Shown here one piece after another: positions 1 to 7,976 of a stretch of 23,616 bases of DNA (position 1 is its first letter; the number at the start of each line of letters is the position of its first letter). The position numbers and the translations under genes are program-made. Source of the stretch: CAIZLB01 sp039795875 (lineage in GTDB: Bacteria; Patescibacteriota; Minisyncoccia; Phycocordibacterales; CAIZLB01); the NCBI GenBank assembly GCA_039795875.1, contig JBDKKY010000012.1, positions 1-23,616 on the forward strand, written 5' to 3'. Below the pieces are notes generated by a model. The model had not been told where the DNA came from, ran no database searches, and saw only the letters and a list, made by a program, of their open reading frames with translations.

Positions 1-406
1 AATAACAATTGTCTTTATCATGTGGTATCCATCCCCAAGGGACAGCTGGTCTACCTACTTCACAAGCCCGTTTGGTGATTCCCCACAAATAGGTGTGTTG
101 GACATCTTTTGGAACAGTCATCAAAGCTCCAAGCAAAAGTAACCACACCAAAAATATTATCCAATAGGCTTTTTGTAGAATTTTCCTGTATACAAAGAAA
201 GAAATGATCAAAATCACAACCAGCGCCACACCAATACCTATACACAGAGGAAGAACTCGGTGACAGGCAAAATCATTACTACCAAACGCACAACTAAGAC
301 CAAACCCTCCTATTATCACAAGTCCAACCAAGATTGAAACGACAAAGGCCACCACCTTAAGAATAATCATACCGACATGTTTTTTTGGTACAACGTTTGG
401 TTCCAT
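1..406 (-). CDS. small integral membrane protein, 3' end outside window
   Basis: I do not recognise this protein. Reading the minus strand from the ATG at 406 gives an open frame to the window edge (about 135 codons), so the C-terminus is missing. It starts MEPNVVPKKHVGM and has three hydrophobic stretches, roughly residues 13-35, 52-75 and 80-97, which suggest three membrane-spanning helices. The segment after the third helix carries Cys, Trp and Pro residues (for example AVPWGWIPHD) and would be an exposed tail. The start lies 18 nt behind the tsaE stop codon, so the two genes are probably co-transcribed. Continuous hydrophobicity pattern and operon spacing support a real gene; function is unknown. 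Confidence 0.6.
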   Translation of the reverse strand, partial: MEPNVVPKKHVGMIILKVVAFVVSILVGLVIIGGFGLSCAFGSNDFACHRVLPLCIGIGVALVVILIISFFVYRKILQKAYWIIFLVWLLLLGALMTVPKDVQHTYLWGITKRACEVGRPAVPWGWIPHDKDNCY

Positions 407-424
407 ATATCTATTGTATTCCAA

Positions 425-883
425 TTAGCTCGTCTCCACCATTCTTTTGCCAACCTCATCAGTATGGGAAAATTTCATAAAAATATCAGGCTTCATTTCT
501 GGATTATGTATCATCTCTGGCCACTCAATCATAATCAAAAACTTTGGATTAAAAAGGTAGGTATCAAATTTTAGTGCGGCGAGTTCGTCATATGATTTCA
601 ATCTATATGCGTCTATATGTATGAGGTCGGTAAAAGGAAATACATCCCCCATATTGTTGATTGGGTATCTCTTCAGGATCACAAAGGTTGGGCTAGTAAC
701 CTCTTCTTCTATACCCAGCGCACCAGCCACCGCTTTGATAAACGTAGTCTTGCCTGCTCCAAGGTCGCCCTTCAGAAAGACCACACAGGCTTTAGCAGCC
801 TGTAGACGATTAGAGATGGTATCTATGAAGTCCCAAGCAAGCTGATCAATTTGCTTCTCATTTACAATTTGTAGGGTGGGCAT
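425..883 (-). CDS. tsaE: TsaE, tRNA t6A37 biosynthesis ATPase
   Basis: TsaE is the P-loop ATPase that works with TsaB and TsaD to make threonylcarbamoyladenosine at position 37 of ANN-decoding tRNAs in the cytoplasm. The 152-residue product shows a Walker A motif GDLGAGKT at residues 39-46, the family motif SPTF at 64-67, HIDAYRL at 89-95 and the EWPE motif at about 120-123, in the usual order and at the usual length. The frame stays open upstream to 1036, but that extension is basic and low-quality and overlaps a terminator. The ATG at 883 fits the family N-terminus and has a TATATT hexamer seven bases before it. A membrane protein gene follows at 18 nt spacing. Confidence 0.93.
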   Translation of the reverse strand: MPTLQIVNEKQIDQLAWDFIDTISNRLQAAKACVVFLKGDLGAGKTTFIKAVAGALGIEEEVTSPTFVILKRYPINNMGDVFPFTDLIHIDAYRLKSYDELAALKFDTYLFNPKFLIMIEWPEMIHNPEMKPDIFMKFSHTDEVGKRMVETS

Positions 884-900
884 ATCCCCCAATATACCAC

Positions 901-961
901 AAAACAAAAGACCCTTCCTCCTCCATCCTCTTACGAGGATTCCGGCGAGACAAGGCCTTTT
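901..961 (-). terminator. rho-independent terminator of the LPATG protein gene
   Basis: Read on the minus strand, a perfect 6-bp stem ATCCTC/GAGGAT with loop GTAA (925-940) sits inside an outer interrupted pairing (AAAAG and CCTT on one side, AAGG and CTTTT on the other), followed by the T-rich run CTTTTGTTTTG. It lies between the stop codon of the surface protein gene (975) and the start of tsaE (883). Confidence 0.6.
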
Positions 962-974
962 GTGTTTAGTTAGG

Positions 975-2321
975 TTACTCTTGAGTGGCAAATAGTTTCT
1001 TTCTTGATTGTGACATTGAGAATGTAACAACAGCAAGGATCAGAACCATAAATGCAATCATGTAGTGTTTCCAATTTAGACTGATTCCTGTAGCAGGAAG
1101 GTCGTTTAGGTATACTCCAGAAACAGGTGTTCCTGATGTAACTCGGATCTGCTCAGGTTGTACATATACTCCTGATACCGGTGTACCGGATGAAGGTTGT
1201 ACATATGAGTAGGCTTGAGTAACATTTGCAGAACAATTGGCTGTAATAGTTCGTGATCCGTTTGAAACGGTCACTGAGGCTGTTTTAAGACCTGCATATG
1301 CATATGTCTTACTTACAGCACTACCACTTCCATATAGTCCATCGGACCCTGTCCAAGTGTATACGTAATTATTGTTGTTATAACCATATCCAGGGTAATC
1401 ATATGATGATGTATATCCACTATATGAGTTTCCATTTACAGTCGCTCTCCATGTGATTGTTTGACCAACTGTAGCATTTTGAATGCTTGGATAACATACT
1501 GCAGAGAAATCATTAGATATTGTATCTTGTACGAATGTAACTGAACATGATTTTGTCATAACTTCTTCACCTGATCGTATAGTAACGTTAATGTTTTTTG
1601 TACCAACGTTATATGATGTAAATGAAGTACTTGCTCCCCATCCTGATGATAGGTCTCCACTCCATTGGTATGTATACGAACCAATACCACCTGAAGCATA
1701 CGCTGTCGCGGTTACTGATTGTCCAATTCGTGGGTTACTTGGAGTGATCACACAGTATCCATCCAATCTTTGGTGTGCAGGGTTATTTATAACCGCTGTA
1801 CCTGAGGGGTTTGTATATACATACACGTTGTTAACATTGGTATTGTTATTTACGTTGTTGTTTGTATTTACAGCATTTGCCACAGCGTTTGAGTTTGAAC
1901 TTGAAACGTTTGTGTTGGTTGTATAAGCAGGTGTTGTTACGGCTGGAGTTGATCCACCTACTGTAGGATATCTATATCCTCCATAAATGTCTCCACCATA
2001 TGTACCTCCATAGTTGTTATAACTTGGATAGTCATAACCACCATAGTTTCCATAATTGGAATAACCTGTATCATAACCATAGTTATCGTTATAATATCCA
2101 GTATCATAAGAATATGGAGTATAGTCATAACTATCGTCATAACCTGTATAGCCGTAAGAACCAGAGTAGTCCCCCGCACTATCATTCCATCCTGAATACT
2201 CATACGGAGAATAGTATCCCTCGTCGTAGTCTCCAGATGTACCAGCAGACGCAAATACAGGGATCATAAAGATCACAAGTATTGCAACAACTGTTTTGGT
2301 GTTTTTGAATATTTTTAACAT
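975..2321 (-). CDS. secreted surface protein with LPATG-type C-terminal anchor
   Basis: The 448-residue product has a signal peptide (MLKIFKNTKTVVAILVIF, cleavage near ASAG). A Tyr/Gly/Asp/Asn-rich low-complexity stretch follows at about residues 30-140, then an Asn-rich linker, then two Ig/PKD-like beta domains each with paired Cys. Two copies of a short repeat containing SGTPVSGVY come before LPATG at about 408-412. After LPATG come a hydrophobic helix and a basic tail with SRKK, the classic tripartite sortase sorting signal. It is probably attached to or held at the cell surface; no sortase gene is visible here. The start at 2321 was chosen over an upstream in-frame Met (2369) because it begins the signal peptide and has a consensus promoter 9 nt upstream. 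Confidence 0.85.
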   Translation of the reverse strand: MLKIFKNTKTVVAILVIFMIPVFASAGTSGDYDEGYYSPYEYSGWNDSAGDYSGSYGYTGYDDSYDYTPYSYDTGYYNDNYGYDTGYSNYGNYGGYDYPSYNNYGGTYGGDIYGGYRYPTVGGSTPAVTTPAYTTNTNVSSSNSNAVANAVNTNNNVNNNTNVNNVYVYTNPSGTAVINNPAHQRLDGYCVITPSNPRIGQSVTATAYASGGIGSYTYQWSGDLSSGWGASTSFTSYNVGTKNINVTIRSGEEVMTKSCSVTFVQDTISNDFSAVCYPSIQNATVGQTITWRATVNGNSYSGYTSSYDYPGYGYNNNNYVYTWTGSDGLYGSGSAVSKTYAYAGLKTASVTVSNGSRTITANCSANVTQAYSYVQPSSGTPVSGVYVQPEQIRVTSGTPVSGVYLNDLPATGISLNWKHYMIAFMVLILAVVTFSMSQSRKKLFATQE

Positions 2322-2330
2322 AATGAGTAT

Positions 2331-2359
2331 ATTATATACTATCTGCAGTCTATTGTCAA
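2331..2359 (-). promoter_or_regulatory. consensus promoter of the LPATG protein gene
   Basis: On the minus strand TTGACA (2354-2359) is followed after exactly 17 bp by TATAAT (2331-2336), a perfect match to the bacterial housekeeping consensus. The -10 ends nine bases before the ATG at 2321, so the predicted transcript would have almost no leader. Confidence 0.9.
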
Positions 2360-2461
2360 GTCCTTCCATATAGGTCCTCTTAGGGGGTAGTGTTTATAAA
2401 AAGCTTATAGAATAAGGGTATTCCGACTGTTATTATACCAAAAGATCATTAATTGAATATT

Positions 2462-2494
2462 AAAAAGGACGGCGCGCATCGCTGCGGGCCGCCC
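2462..2494 (-). terminator. rho-independent terminator of the L,D-transpeptidase gene
   Basis: On the minus strand GGGCGGC pairs with GCCGTCC (one G-T), an inner CGCA/TGCG stem is capped by the tetraloop GCGA, and TTTTT follows directly. It lies 19 nt after the stop codon. The interval from here to 2330 has no gene. Confidence 0.9.
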
Positions 2495-2512
2495 AGAGAG
2501 TGGGGGTAAGGG

Positions 2513-3469
2513 CTATTCCTTGTCCTTGGGGGACTTGGATTTGGCGTATCTAACCTCTACTTGCGATTTTCCAACCTGCACACTCGCATAGGCGAGGGCC
2601 TCAACGACCTTGGGAAGGCGAATGCAGCCGCGGCCATCACTGCCGTGCACCCCTCCGTTGTTGCCGCCGTGGGCGTATTTTCCCCTCTCCTCATCGAGGA
2701 GGAAAGGAAAGTACATCCAACACTTGGCTTCTTTGGAGTAGTGAGCCGGCTTGCCATCGTGGGTCTGGTCAGCTTTTGCGAGTACAGGTCTCATCCCCTC
2801 AGGCAACCACTTTTCAGGGCTAGCCGAGGTGGAGAATCGGCACATGCCCACCCGACGATCTTGATCGTCGAAGAAGTGGACTTGTCCCACACCCCCCTCC
2901 TCGATCACAATCACAAGGTTTAAGGGGTGATCCTCTTGACCAAAGGCTGGCATCCAAAGCCAACTAGTGATCTTACTCTTGACCGTCTTTTTGATGTCTG
3001 AATACTCCCCGTGGAGTTTCCAGACTATCTCCACAGAGGATTGCTCTGTGGCCAGGCTGTCGAAGTGGACCTGCCAGTCCATGTAAGGGACTTTGGTGCG
3101 GATACACTCGTCTATCCTGGCATGGATAGCCTCTATGTCGTGGCCCTTGCCACTGAGACTATAGTTGACGAGTTGTCCCTTCTCCTTATCCCCATAGGTG
3201 ACACCATCGATGGTGTCCTCAGTGATCTGGCGGACATTGTTGCCCGGCCCGGTTTGAGGAAAGGAGGGTTGCGCCCGCGGAGCTAGGGACATGTCGTCTC
3301 CCTCGGTCTGGGGTTCTAATTGTGGGGGGAACTCTTGAGGAAGAGGCAGATCTGGTTGAAGCTCTTGGCCTGGGCGCTCCAGAAGGATGTCGCCTGGGTC
3401 TTTTGCTGAAAGGTTGGGGTTGGTAAGAAGGGTGAAAAAAACAATGATGAAGAGAGCGAGATGTTTCAT
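2513..3469 (-). CDS. secreted L,D-transpeptidase (YkuD family)
   Basis: Enzymes of this family act outside the membrane and cross-link or anchor peptidoglycan stem peptides through a catalytic Cys. The 318-residue product has a signal peptide (MKHLALFIIVFFTLLT, likely cut after LSA), a Pro/Gln/Glu-rich linker to about residue 90, and a C-terminal domain with the YkuD signature: HGGNNGG starting at His267 and HGSDGRGCIRLP with the nucleophile Cys282. Arg stands where many members have the His of SHGC; an Arg at this site (SRGC type) is seen in family members, so activity is plausible. A TACTAT hexamer (3479-3484) lies nine bases before the ATG. GC content and codon use are clearly higher than in pilB or ruvC next door, as in the following lipoprotein gene. 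Confidence 0.85.
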   Translation of the reverse strand: MKHLALFIIVFFTLLTNPNLSAKDPGDILLERPGQELQPDLPLPQEFPPQLEPQTEGDDMSLAPRAQPSFPQTGPGNNVRQITEDTIDGVTYGDKEKGQLVNYSLSGKGHDIEAIHARIDECIRTKVPYMDWQVHFDSLATEQSSVEIVWKLHGEYSDIKKTVKSKITSWLWMPAFGQEDHPLNLVIVIEEGGVGQVHFFDDQDRRVGMCRFSTSASPEKWLPEGMRPVLAKADQTHDGKPAHYSKEAKCWMYFPFLLDEERGKYAHGGNNGGVHGSDGRGCIRLPKVVEALAYASVQVGKSQVEVRYAKSKSPKDKE

Positions 3470-3535
3470 TTAGTGCTGATAGTAAAGGGTTTTCTGAAGT
3501 TTCTGTGACTTAATTATTGTATCATACTATGTATC

Positions 3536-3573
3536 AAAAGTAAAGAGGACGGCCAGGGTTGCTGGTCGTCCTC
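3536..3573 (-). terminator. rho-independent terminator of the lipoprotein gene
   Basis: On the minus strand GAGGACG pairs with CGTCCTC (7 bp), continued by CCAG/CTGG after a one-base mismatch, loop CAACC, then TTTACTTTT. The stem shares the GGACG/CGTCC core with the terminator at 2462-2494. Confidence 0.85.
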
Positions 3574-3595
3574 GATCCCTTCGTGCCATTTCAGG

Positions 3596-4285
3596 TCACT
3601 CTGGGAGTAGGGGTTCGGTGGGAGTTGTGTTGACGTTGTAGGAAGGTCCAGTGGACCGCCTGGGTTGAGGGGTGGTGTCTGCAGGACGACGGCCACCTTG
3701 TGGTTGGAGGCTGGACGGGGCCGGAGTGGCAGGATTGCGCTTGGCATTAGTGGGAATCTCACCATCTTTGTAGATGTGATTTTCTTTGATCTCAGGCGTG
3801 CCAAGAACTTTCGCTCCCGTCTGAATCTCGGTCGCATATTTCTCGACCTTGAAGCAGTAGCGCTTGTGCTCTTCTGTTGTCAGGGTTAGGGGGTAGCCCT
3901 TGGCCTCAAACAACTCGGAGCACCTTGCCTCAACCTGCTCGCGGGTCCAGTAGTTGCCGGTGGAGTCATAGGCCGCCTGAGTAGCAGCCCCGACCTTTTT
4001 CTGAACTGCGGTGACCACCTCTTTGGGGGCGTCACCACGGATGTGAAGATGGGCATTCCCTGTACCGGTGATGGTGTAGGGAGTGTGGGTGGTTTTCACC
4101 AACCCTATCGGCTGGTTGGAGGTGTCAGTGGTTCTGGTAGAGGATGTTGATCCCCCGCCGTAACTTTCGACGCTGCTGCGCTGGTAAACACCGTCCTGCG
4201 GGTAGTGGTCATCGTCGCGAACGACGGTGCAGGCGGTGTTAAAAAGTGCGAAGAACAAACAAACGAACAATGAGATGTATTTCAT
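3596..4285 (-). CDS. predicted lipoprotein of unknown function
   Basis: I do not recognise this family. The 229-residue product begins MKYISLFVCLFFALFNTAC, a lipoprotein-type signal with the candidate lipidated Cys at residue 19 (NTAC, an imperfect lipobox). A Ser/Thr-rich spacer follows, then a central region at about residues 70-165 (ITGTGNAHLHIRGD onward, with two further Cys), then a Pro/Thr/Arg-rich disordered tail. It probably sits on the outer face of the membrane. The gene shares GC-rich composition, strand and terminator style with the downstream L,D-transpeptidase, but a terminator separates them, so each is probably its own transcription unit. A role near the cell wall is only a guess from context. 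Confidence 0.7.
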   Translation of the reverse strand: MKYISLFVCLFFALFNTACTVVRDDDHYPQDGVYQRSSVESYGGGSTSSTRTTDTSNQPIGLVKTTHTPYTITGTGNAHLHIRGDAPKEVVTAVQKKVGAATQAAYDSTGNYWTREQVEARCSELFEAKGYPLTLTTEEHKRYCFKVEKYATEIQTGAKVLGTPEIKENHIYKDGEIPTNAKRNPATPAPSSLQPQGGRRPADTTPQPRRSTGPSYNVNTTPTEPLLPE

Positions 4286-4315
4286 AATATAGGGAGCGTG
4301 GGTGGTTGGGATTGT

Positions 4316-4337
4316 GTTTTACCCACTGAGGTAAAAC
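4316..4337. promoter_or_regulatory. 8-bp dyad between two divergent genes
   Basis: GTTTTACC and GGTAAAAC form a perfect inverted repeat around the six-base centre CACTGA. It lies in the 137-bp gap between the lipoprotein gene (minus) and pilB (plus). It could be an operator or a hairpin in the lipoprotein leader; no T-run follows it on either strand. Confidence 0.4.
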
Positions 4338-4422
4338 GTACCCTTATATCATAGCATATTAGACCACATAAGTCAAGTGGTTACCAGTACCCCTATTTTC
4401 ATATATCCCTTACTATATATAC

Positions 4423-6105
4423 ATGACCATAATCTTTGACGAGGATAAACAAAATCAGAAACTGCGACAAATGAAGCTTGAGGAAGAAGAGCGCTTAATG
4501 AAAATGCTTTCGCAGAAATATGATATTCCTTACATTGATTTAACTTCTATCTCTATTAACACTGACGCTCTTCGACTCCTGGCTGAGGAAGATGCCAGAA
4601 AGGGAGAGTGTGCTGTTTTTGATATTGTAGGCAAAAAACTATCTGTTGCCTTAACCAATCCAAACAACGAGCATGTTGAGGGTCTGATTGATGGGCTAAA
4701 GCGTTTGGGATATACAATTGTATTTTACATTTCTTCTTTGGTTGGACTAACAAAAGCTTGGTCTTTATATAAAGATCTTTCTTTTGCGGTGGAAACAGAG
4801 GCTGGGGCTTTGGATATCTCTGATAATGAAATTGAAGATATTGTACAAAAAACAACGAGTTTGGGTGATGTGCACACGTTGTTGGGTTTTGCTTTGGCAG
4901 AAAAAAAGAGTCACAGACTTTCTAGAATCTTGGCAACAATCATGGCTGGGGGTTTGGCAACTCTTGCTTCTGATATTCACATCGAGGCCGAAGAATCTTT
5001 TTCACGATTACGATATCGTTTGGATGGAGTGTTGGTTGAAGCAATGCAATTTGATTTGGAAACCTATCGATCTCTTTTGTCGCGTCTAAAACTTTTGTCT
5101 GGATTAAAATTAAACATTAAAGAAAATGCACAAGATGGTCGGTTTACAATTCGAATCTATACCGAAGATGTTGAAATTCGTACTTCAACTATTCCAGGTG
5201 CATATGGTGAATCGATAGTGATGCGTATCTTGAACCCGAAGGCGATTGCATCAAGTATTGAAGAATTAGGGATGCCAAAAAAGCTTTATGACATCACACA
5301 GCACGAGATTGGGCGACCAAACGGAATGATTCTTGTTACTGGACCAACAGGATCGGGAAAAACCACAACGTTATATGCCTTCTTGAAAAAAAGTGCATCA
5401 CCTGATTTTAAAATAGTAACAATTGAGGATCCAATTGAATATCATTTGCCTGGTATTGTGCAAACTCAGGTTGAGGATGCTCGAGGATATACATTTAGTG
5501 CAGGGTTGCGCTCTGTGGTCCGACAGGATCCAGATATTATTCTTGTGGGTGAAATTCGAGATACTGAGACGGCTCTTACAGCTATTCAAGCCTCTCTTAC
5601 AGGACACCTAGTCTTTTCAACACTACACACCAACAACGCCGCCGGTACATTTACACGGTTGATAGACCTTGGTGTGGATTCAAAGGTTATAACTTCTGCT
5701 GTTCATCTCGCCATTGCCCAACGGCTTGTACGAAAGCTTTGTCCGGTGTGTAAAAAAATGGAACCCGTCAGTGAAAAACATAAAAAAATAATTCTAGATA
5801 CACTTGCTTCCCTTCAGGGGTATGACGAGGAAAATATGTTTACCGCTGTTCCAGAAGTGTTGCCCCACGCCGTTGGGTGTGCAGAGTGCAACAACACAGG
5901 GTACAAAGGACGAATAGGTGTGTATGAAGGAATTCTCGCAGACGAAAAGATTGAAGAGACGGTTCGAATGAATCCCAGTGAGCGCGAAATCAGCGTTGCT
6001 GCTAAAGAACAAAAAATTATGACAATGAAACAAGATGGTGTAATAAAAGTTTTACAAGGGGTGACAACGTTGGATGAATTGGAGCGAGTGGTTGATGTTA
6101 CATAA
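4423..6105 (+). CDS. pilB: PilB/GspE-type pilus assembly ATPase
   Basis: This hexameric cytoplasmic ATPase drives extension of type IV pili. The 560-residue product has an N-terminal GspE-N-like domain (about 25-120), then the secretion ATPase core: Walker A GPTGSGKT at 307-314, Asp box with EDPIEY at about 335-340, Walker B ILVGEIRD at 373-380, and a His box around HLVFSTLHTN. A zinc-binding pair of CxxC motifs follows (Cys440/443 and Cys486/489). Length and motif order are normal for the family. It stands alone with its own terminator; no pilC, pilT or pilin gene is next to it, so partners must be elsewhere. No Shine-Dalgarno is visible, and a TACTAT/TATATA stretch lies just before the ATG. 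Confidence 0.95.
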   Translation: MTIIFDEDKQNQKLRQMKLEEEERLMKMLSQKYDIPYIDLTSISINTDALRLLAEEDARKGECAVFDIVGKKLSVALTNPNNEHVEGLIDGLKRLGYTIVFYISSLVGLTKAWSLYKDLSFAVETEAGALDISDNEIEDIVQKTTSLGDVHTLLGFALAEKKSHRLSRILATIMAGGLATLASDIHIEAEESFSRLRYRLDGVLVEAMQFDLETYRSLLSRLKLLSGLKLNIKENAQDGRFTIRIYTEDVEIRTSTIPGAYGESIVMRILNPKAIASSIEELGMPKKLYDITQHEIGRPNGMILVTGPTGSGKTTTLYAFLKKSASPDFKIVTIEDPIEYHLPGIVQTQVEDARGYTFSAGLRSVVRQDPDIILVGEIRDTETALTAIQASLTGHLVFSTLHTNNAAGTFTRLIDLGVDSKVITSAVHLAIAQRLVRKLCPVCKKMEPVSEKHKKIILDTLASLQGYDEENMFTAVPEVLPHAVGCAECNNTGYKGRIGVYEGILADEKIEETVRMNPSEREISVAAKEQKIMTMKQDGVIKVLQGVTTLDELERVVDVT

Positions 6106-6117
6106 AAAAAACAAAAC

Positions 6118-6152
6118 AAAAAGATGAGAAATAAATTTTTCTCATCTTTTTT
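6118..6152 (+). terminator. rho-independent terminator of pilB
   Basis: AAAAAGATGAGAAA pairs with TTTCTCATCTTTTT around a short TAAAT-type loop and ends in a T run. It begins 13 bases after the pilB stop codon. Confidence 0.9.
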
Positions 6153-6164
6153 GCTTAGAGTCAA

Positions 6165-6193
6165 TTGATTTTAAAAAATGGAAAGCGTATTAT
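6165..6193 (+). promoter_or_regulatory. promoter in front of the candidate ncRNA
   Basis: TTGATT (6165-6170), 17-bp spacer, TATTAT (6188-6193). The expected start point, about seven bases after the -10, is near 6200, exactly where the folded element begins. Confidence 0.6.
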
Positions 6194-6199
6194 AACTGA

Positions 6200-6368
6200 A
6201 GAATAGCTCCTTAAATCTCCGAGCGAAACTTATGTCACGTAGTGATATAAGCTCAATGTATTTTTAAGGATAATTTCAGGAATATAGCATTGCTATACAC
6301 CAAAATGTCCTCTAAATTACACCAAAAAACCCAAGAGGTTTGTCGCTCGGAGACTCAAGAAGCTATTG
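6200..6368 (+). ncRNA. candidate structured ncRNA (or small inverted-repeat element)
   Basis: The ends 6202-6226 and 6343-6367 are inverted copies matching at 22 of 25 positions, with an unbroken 11-bp core (TCTCCGAGCGA / TCGCTCGGAGA). Inside are a 10-pair hairpin at 6229-6251 (CTTATGTCAC...), a hairpin TATAGC/GCTATA at 6283-6297, and a CCTCT/AGAGG pairing at 6309-6338 enclosing an A-rich loop. With the promoter at 6165-6193 this resembles an independently transcribed multi-branched RNA of about 169 nt. No open frame of note lies inside and no classic terminator follows. An alternative is a MITE: the tetranucleotide CTGA flanks both sides (6196-6199 and 6369-6372). I do not recognise it as tmRNA, SRP RNA or RNase P RNA. 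Confidence 0.45.
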
Positions 6369-6398
6369 CTGACACAATTCCAGAGTCTCGTGTATAAT
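6369..6398 (+). promoter_or_regulatory. promoter of ruvB
   Basis: CTGACA (6369-6374), 18-bp spacer, TATAAT (6393-6398). The -35 directly abuts the right arm of the folded element. The predicted leader before the GTG at 6457 is about 50 nt. Confidence 0.65.
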
Positions 6399-6456
6399 AT
6401 TGTTAAACAGTACTTTTCGCAGTTAACGTATTTTAGTATAGCATACCCAGATAATT

Positions 6457-7461
6457 GTGTCAAGCGATATATTTACAAAAAAGAATACCCCTGATGACAA
6501 GGTTTTAGACCAAACTTTACGGCCTAATGCCTTTTCGGAGTATATTGGACAAGAAAACATCAAACAAAACCTACACATCTTGCTCACAGCAGCAAAACAG
6601 CGCAACCATGCTCCAGAACACATACTGTTTTATGGCCCTCCAGGGCTAGGTAAGACCACTTTGGCCCATCTGATTGCTAAAGAGTTGGGCACTCAAATGA
6701 AGGTAACCTCTGGTCCAGCTATAGAGCGTGTGGGTGATTTAGCCTCTATTTTAACCAACTTGTCCCCAGGTGACATTCTCTTTATAGACGAAATACACCG
6801 TCTCAACAAAACAGTGGAAGAGATACTCTATCCTGCCATGGAGTCTGGCCAGATGGACATTATTGTGGGCAAAGGGCCTTCTGCCCGAACCATTCAACTT
6901 GAACTGCCACCCTTCACCTTGATCGCCGCTACAACTCGCATTGCCATGATTTCCTCCCCTCTCCGATCTCGGTTTTCTGGTGGAGTATTTCGATTGGAAT
7001 TTTATCAAGATGACGAAATCCAACACATCATCGAACGATCAGCTAAGATTTTGAATACCCCTTTATCTAAGACTGCGGCTGAGCACATAGCCAAACGGAG
7101 CCGTAAGACTCCTCGGACAGCCAACTACTTACTGAAACGTTGCCGGGATCTGGCCCAGATTTATGAAAAAGACTTGGGTGAGGATGTGGTCATAGAGGCT
7201 TTGGGTATGATAGGTACCGATCGAGTGGGTTTAAATAAGTCAGATTTAGATATTTTAAGTGTTATTATTAATAAATATAAAGGTGGACCCGTAGGACTTT
7301 CAACCATCGCGGCCTCCCTTTCGGAAGATGAAGCAACTATCGAGGATTTTAATGAGCCTTATTTGATTCAGCTTGGTTTTATAGACAGAACTCCTCGAGG
7401 TCGTGTTGCAACAAAAGCAGCTCACGACCATCTGGGGATCGAATTTGTAAAAAATGATTAA
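6457..7461 (+). CDS. ruvB: RuvB, Holliday junction branch-migration helicase
   Basis: RuvB is the AAA+ ring motor that, loaded by RuvA, pumps DNA through Holliday junctions during recombination repair. The 334-residue product has the N-terminal RuvB lead-in (LRPNAFSEYIGQ), Walker A GPPGLGKT at 60-67, Walker B with DEIH at 111-114, sensor 1 region (LIAATTR), arginine-finger region (SPLRSRF) and a C-terminal winged helix ending RTPRGRVATKAAHDHLG. Length is typical. The chosen start is the GTG at 6457; no Shine-Dalgarno is visible. ruvC overlaps its 3' end by 8 nt, indicating translational coupling. ruvA is not in this window. Confidence 0.96.
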   Translation: MSSDIFTKKNTPDDKVLDQTLRPNAFSEYIGQENIKQNLHILLTAAKQRNHAPEHILFYGPPGLGKTTLAHLIAKELGTQMKVTSGPAIERVGDLASILTNLSPGDILFIDEIHRLNKTVEEILYPAMESGQMDIIVGKGPSARTIQLELPPFTLIAATTRIAMISSPLRSRFSGGVFRLEFYQDDEIQHIIERSAKILNTPLSKTAAEHIAKRSRKTPRTANYLLKRCRDLAQIYEKDLGEDVVIEALGMIGTDRVGLNKSDLDILSVIINKYKGGPVGLSTIAASLSEDEATIEDFNEPYLIQLGFIDRTPRGRVATKAAHDHLGIEFVKND

Positions 7462-7954
7462 AGAATTTAAAACCATCATCAGTATCGATCCAGGGTATGA
7501 AAGGTTGGGTGTGGCAATACTCAAAAAAGACTTAAAAAATAAGGTCTATTTGGAGTTTTCGGGGTGTTTCAAAACTTCTTCAAAACTAGATTTTTCGGAT
7601 AGAATTCTGTTGGTTGGTGAATATCTTGAGAAACTTATTACAAAATATAGACCGGAAACATTAGCAATAGAAAATTTATTTTTAACCAACAACCAAAAAA
7701 CTGCTATGAGGGTTGCTGAGACTCGGGGTGCAATATTATATGTGGCCAAAAAAAGAAAATTAGATATTTATGAAATGACACCCTCACAAATAAAATCCGC
7801 TGTCACTGGAAATGGTCAGAGTGACAAAATTTCTATGGAAAAAATGATCAAACTACTGCTACCAGAGCTCTCAAAAGTTGACAAAAAAATAGATGATGAA
7901 TATGATGCGATTGCTTGTGGATTATCTTATTTTGCATTAGAAAAAAGTTTGTGA
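7454..7954 (+). CDS. ruvC: RuvC, Holliday junction resolvase
   Basis: RuvC is the dimeric, metal-dependent endonuclease that cuts Holliday junctions brought by RuvAB. The 166-residue product carries the RNase H-fold acidic residues: Asp12 in ISIDPG, Glu73 in LAIENLF, and the C-terminal acidic cluster DDEYDAIA around 147-154. Its start codon lies within the last codons of ruvB (ATGATTAA overlap), so the two are made from one message. Length is normal for the family. It ends in TGA, which argues against the TGA-as-glycine code of some CPR lineages. Confidence 0.94.
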   Translation: MIKEFKTIISIDPGYERLGVAILKKDLKNKVYLEFSGCFKTSSKLDFSDRILLVGEYLEKLITKYRPETLAIENLFLTNNQKTAMRVAETRGAILYVAKKRKLDIYEMTPSQIKSAVTGNGQSDKISMEKMIKLLLPELSKVDKKIDDEYDAIACGLSYFALEKSL

Positions 7955-7976
7955 TACATATGTATGTATAAAATAT

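Noticed and set aside
1958..2269. Open frames on both strands inside the low-complexity part of the surface protein gene
   Set aside because: They are shadows of the repetitive Tyr/Gly/Asn codons in a gene with signal peptide, promoter and anchor.
7952..7954. Use of TGA as a glycine codon (code 25)
   Set aside because: TGA acts as a normal stop at the ends of ruvC and avd, and no in-frame TGA interrupts the recognised genes.
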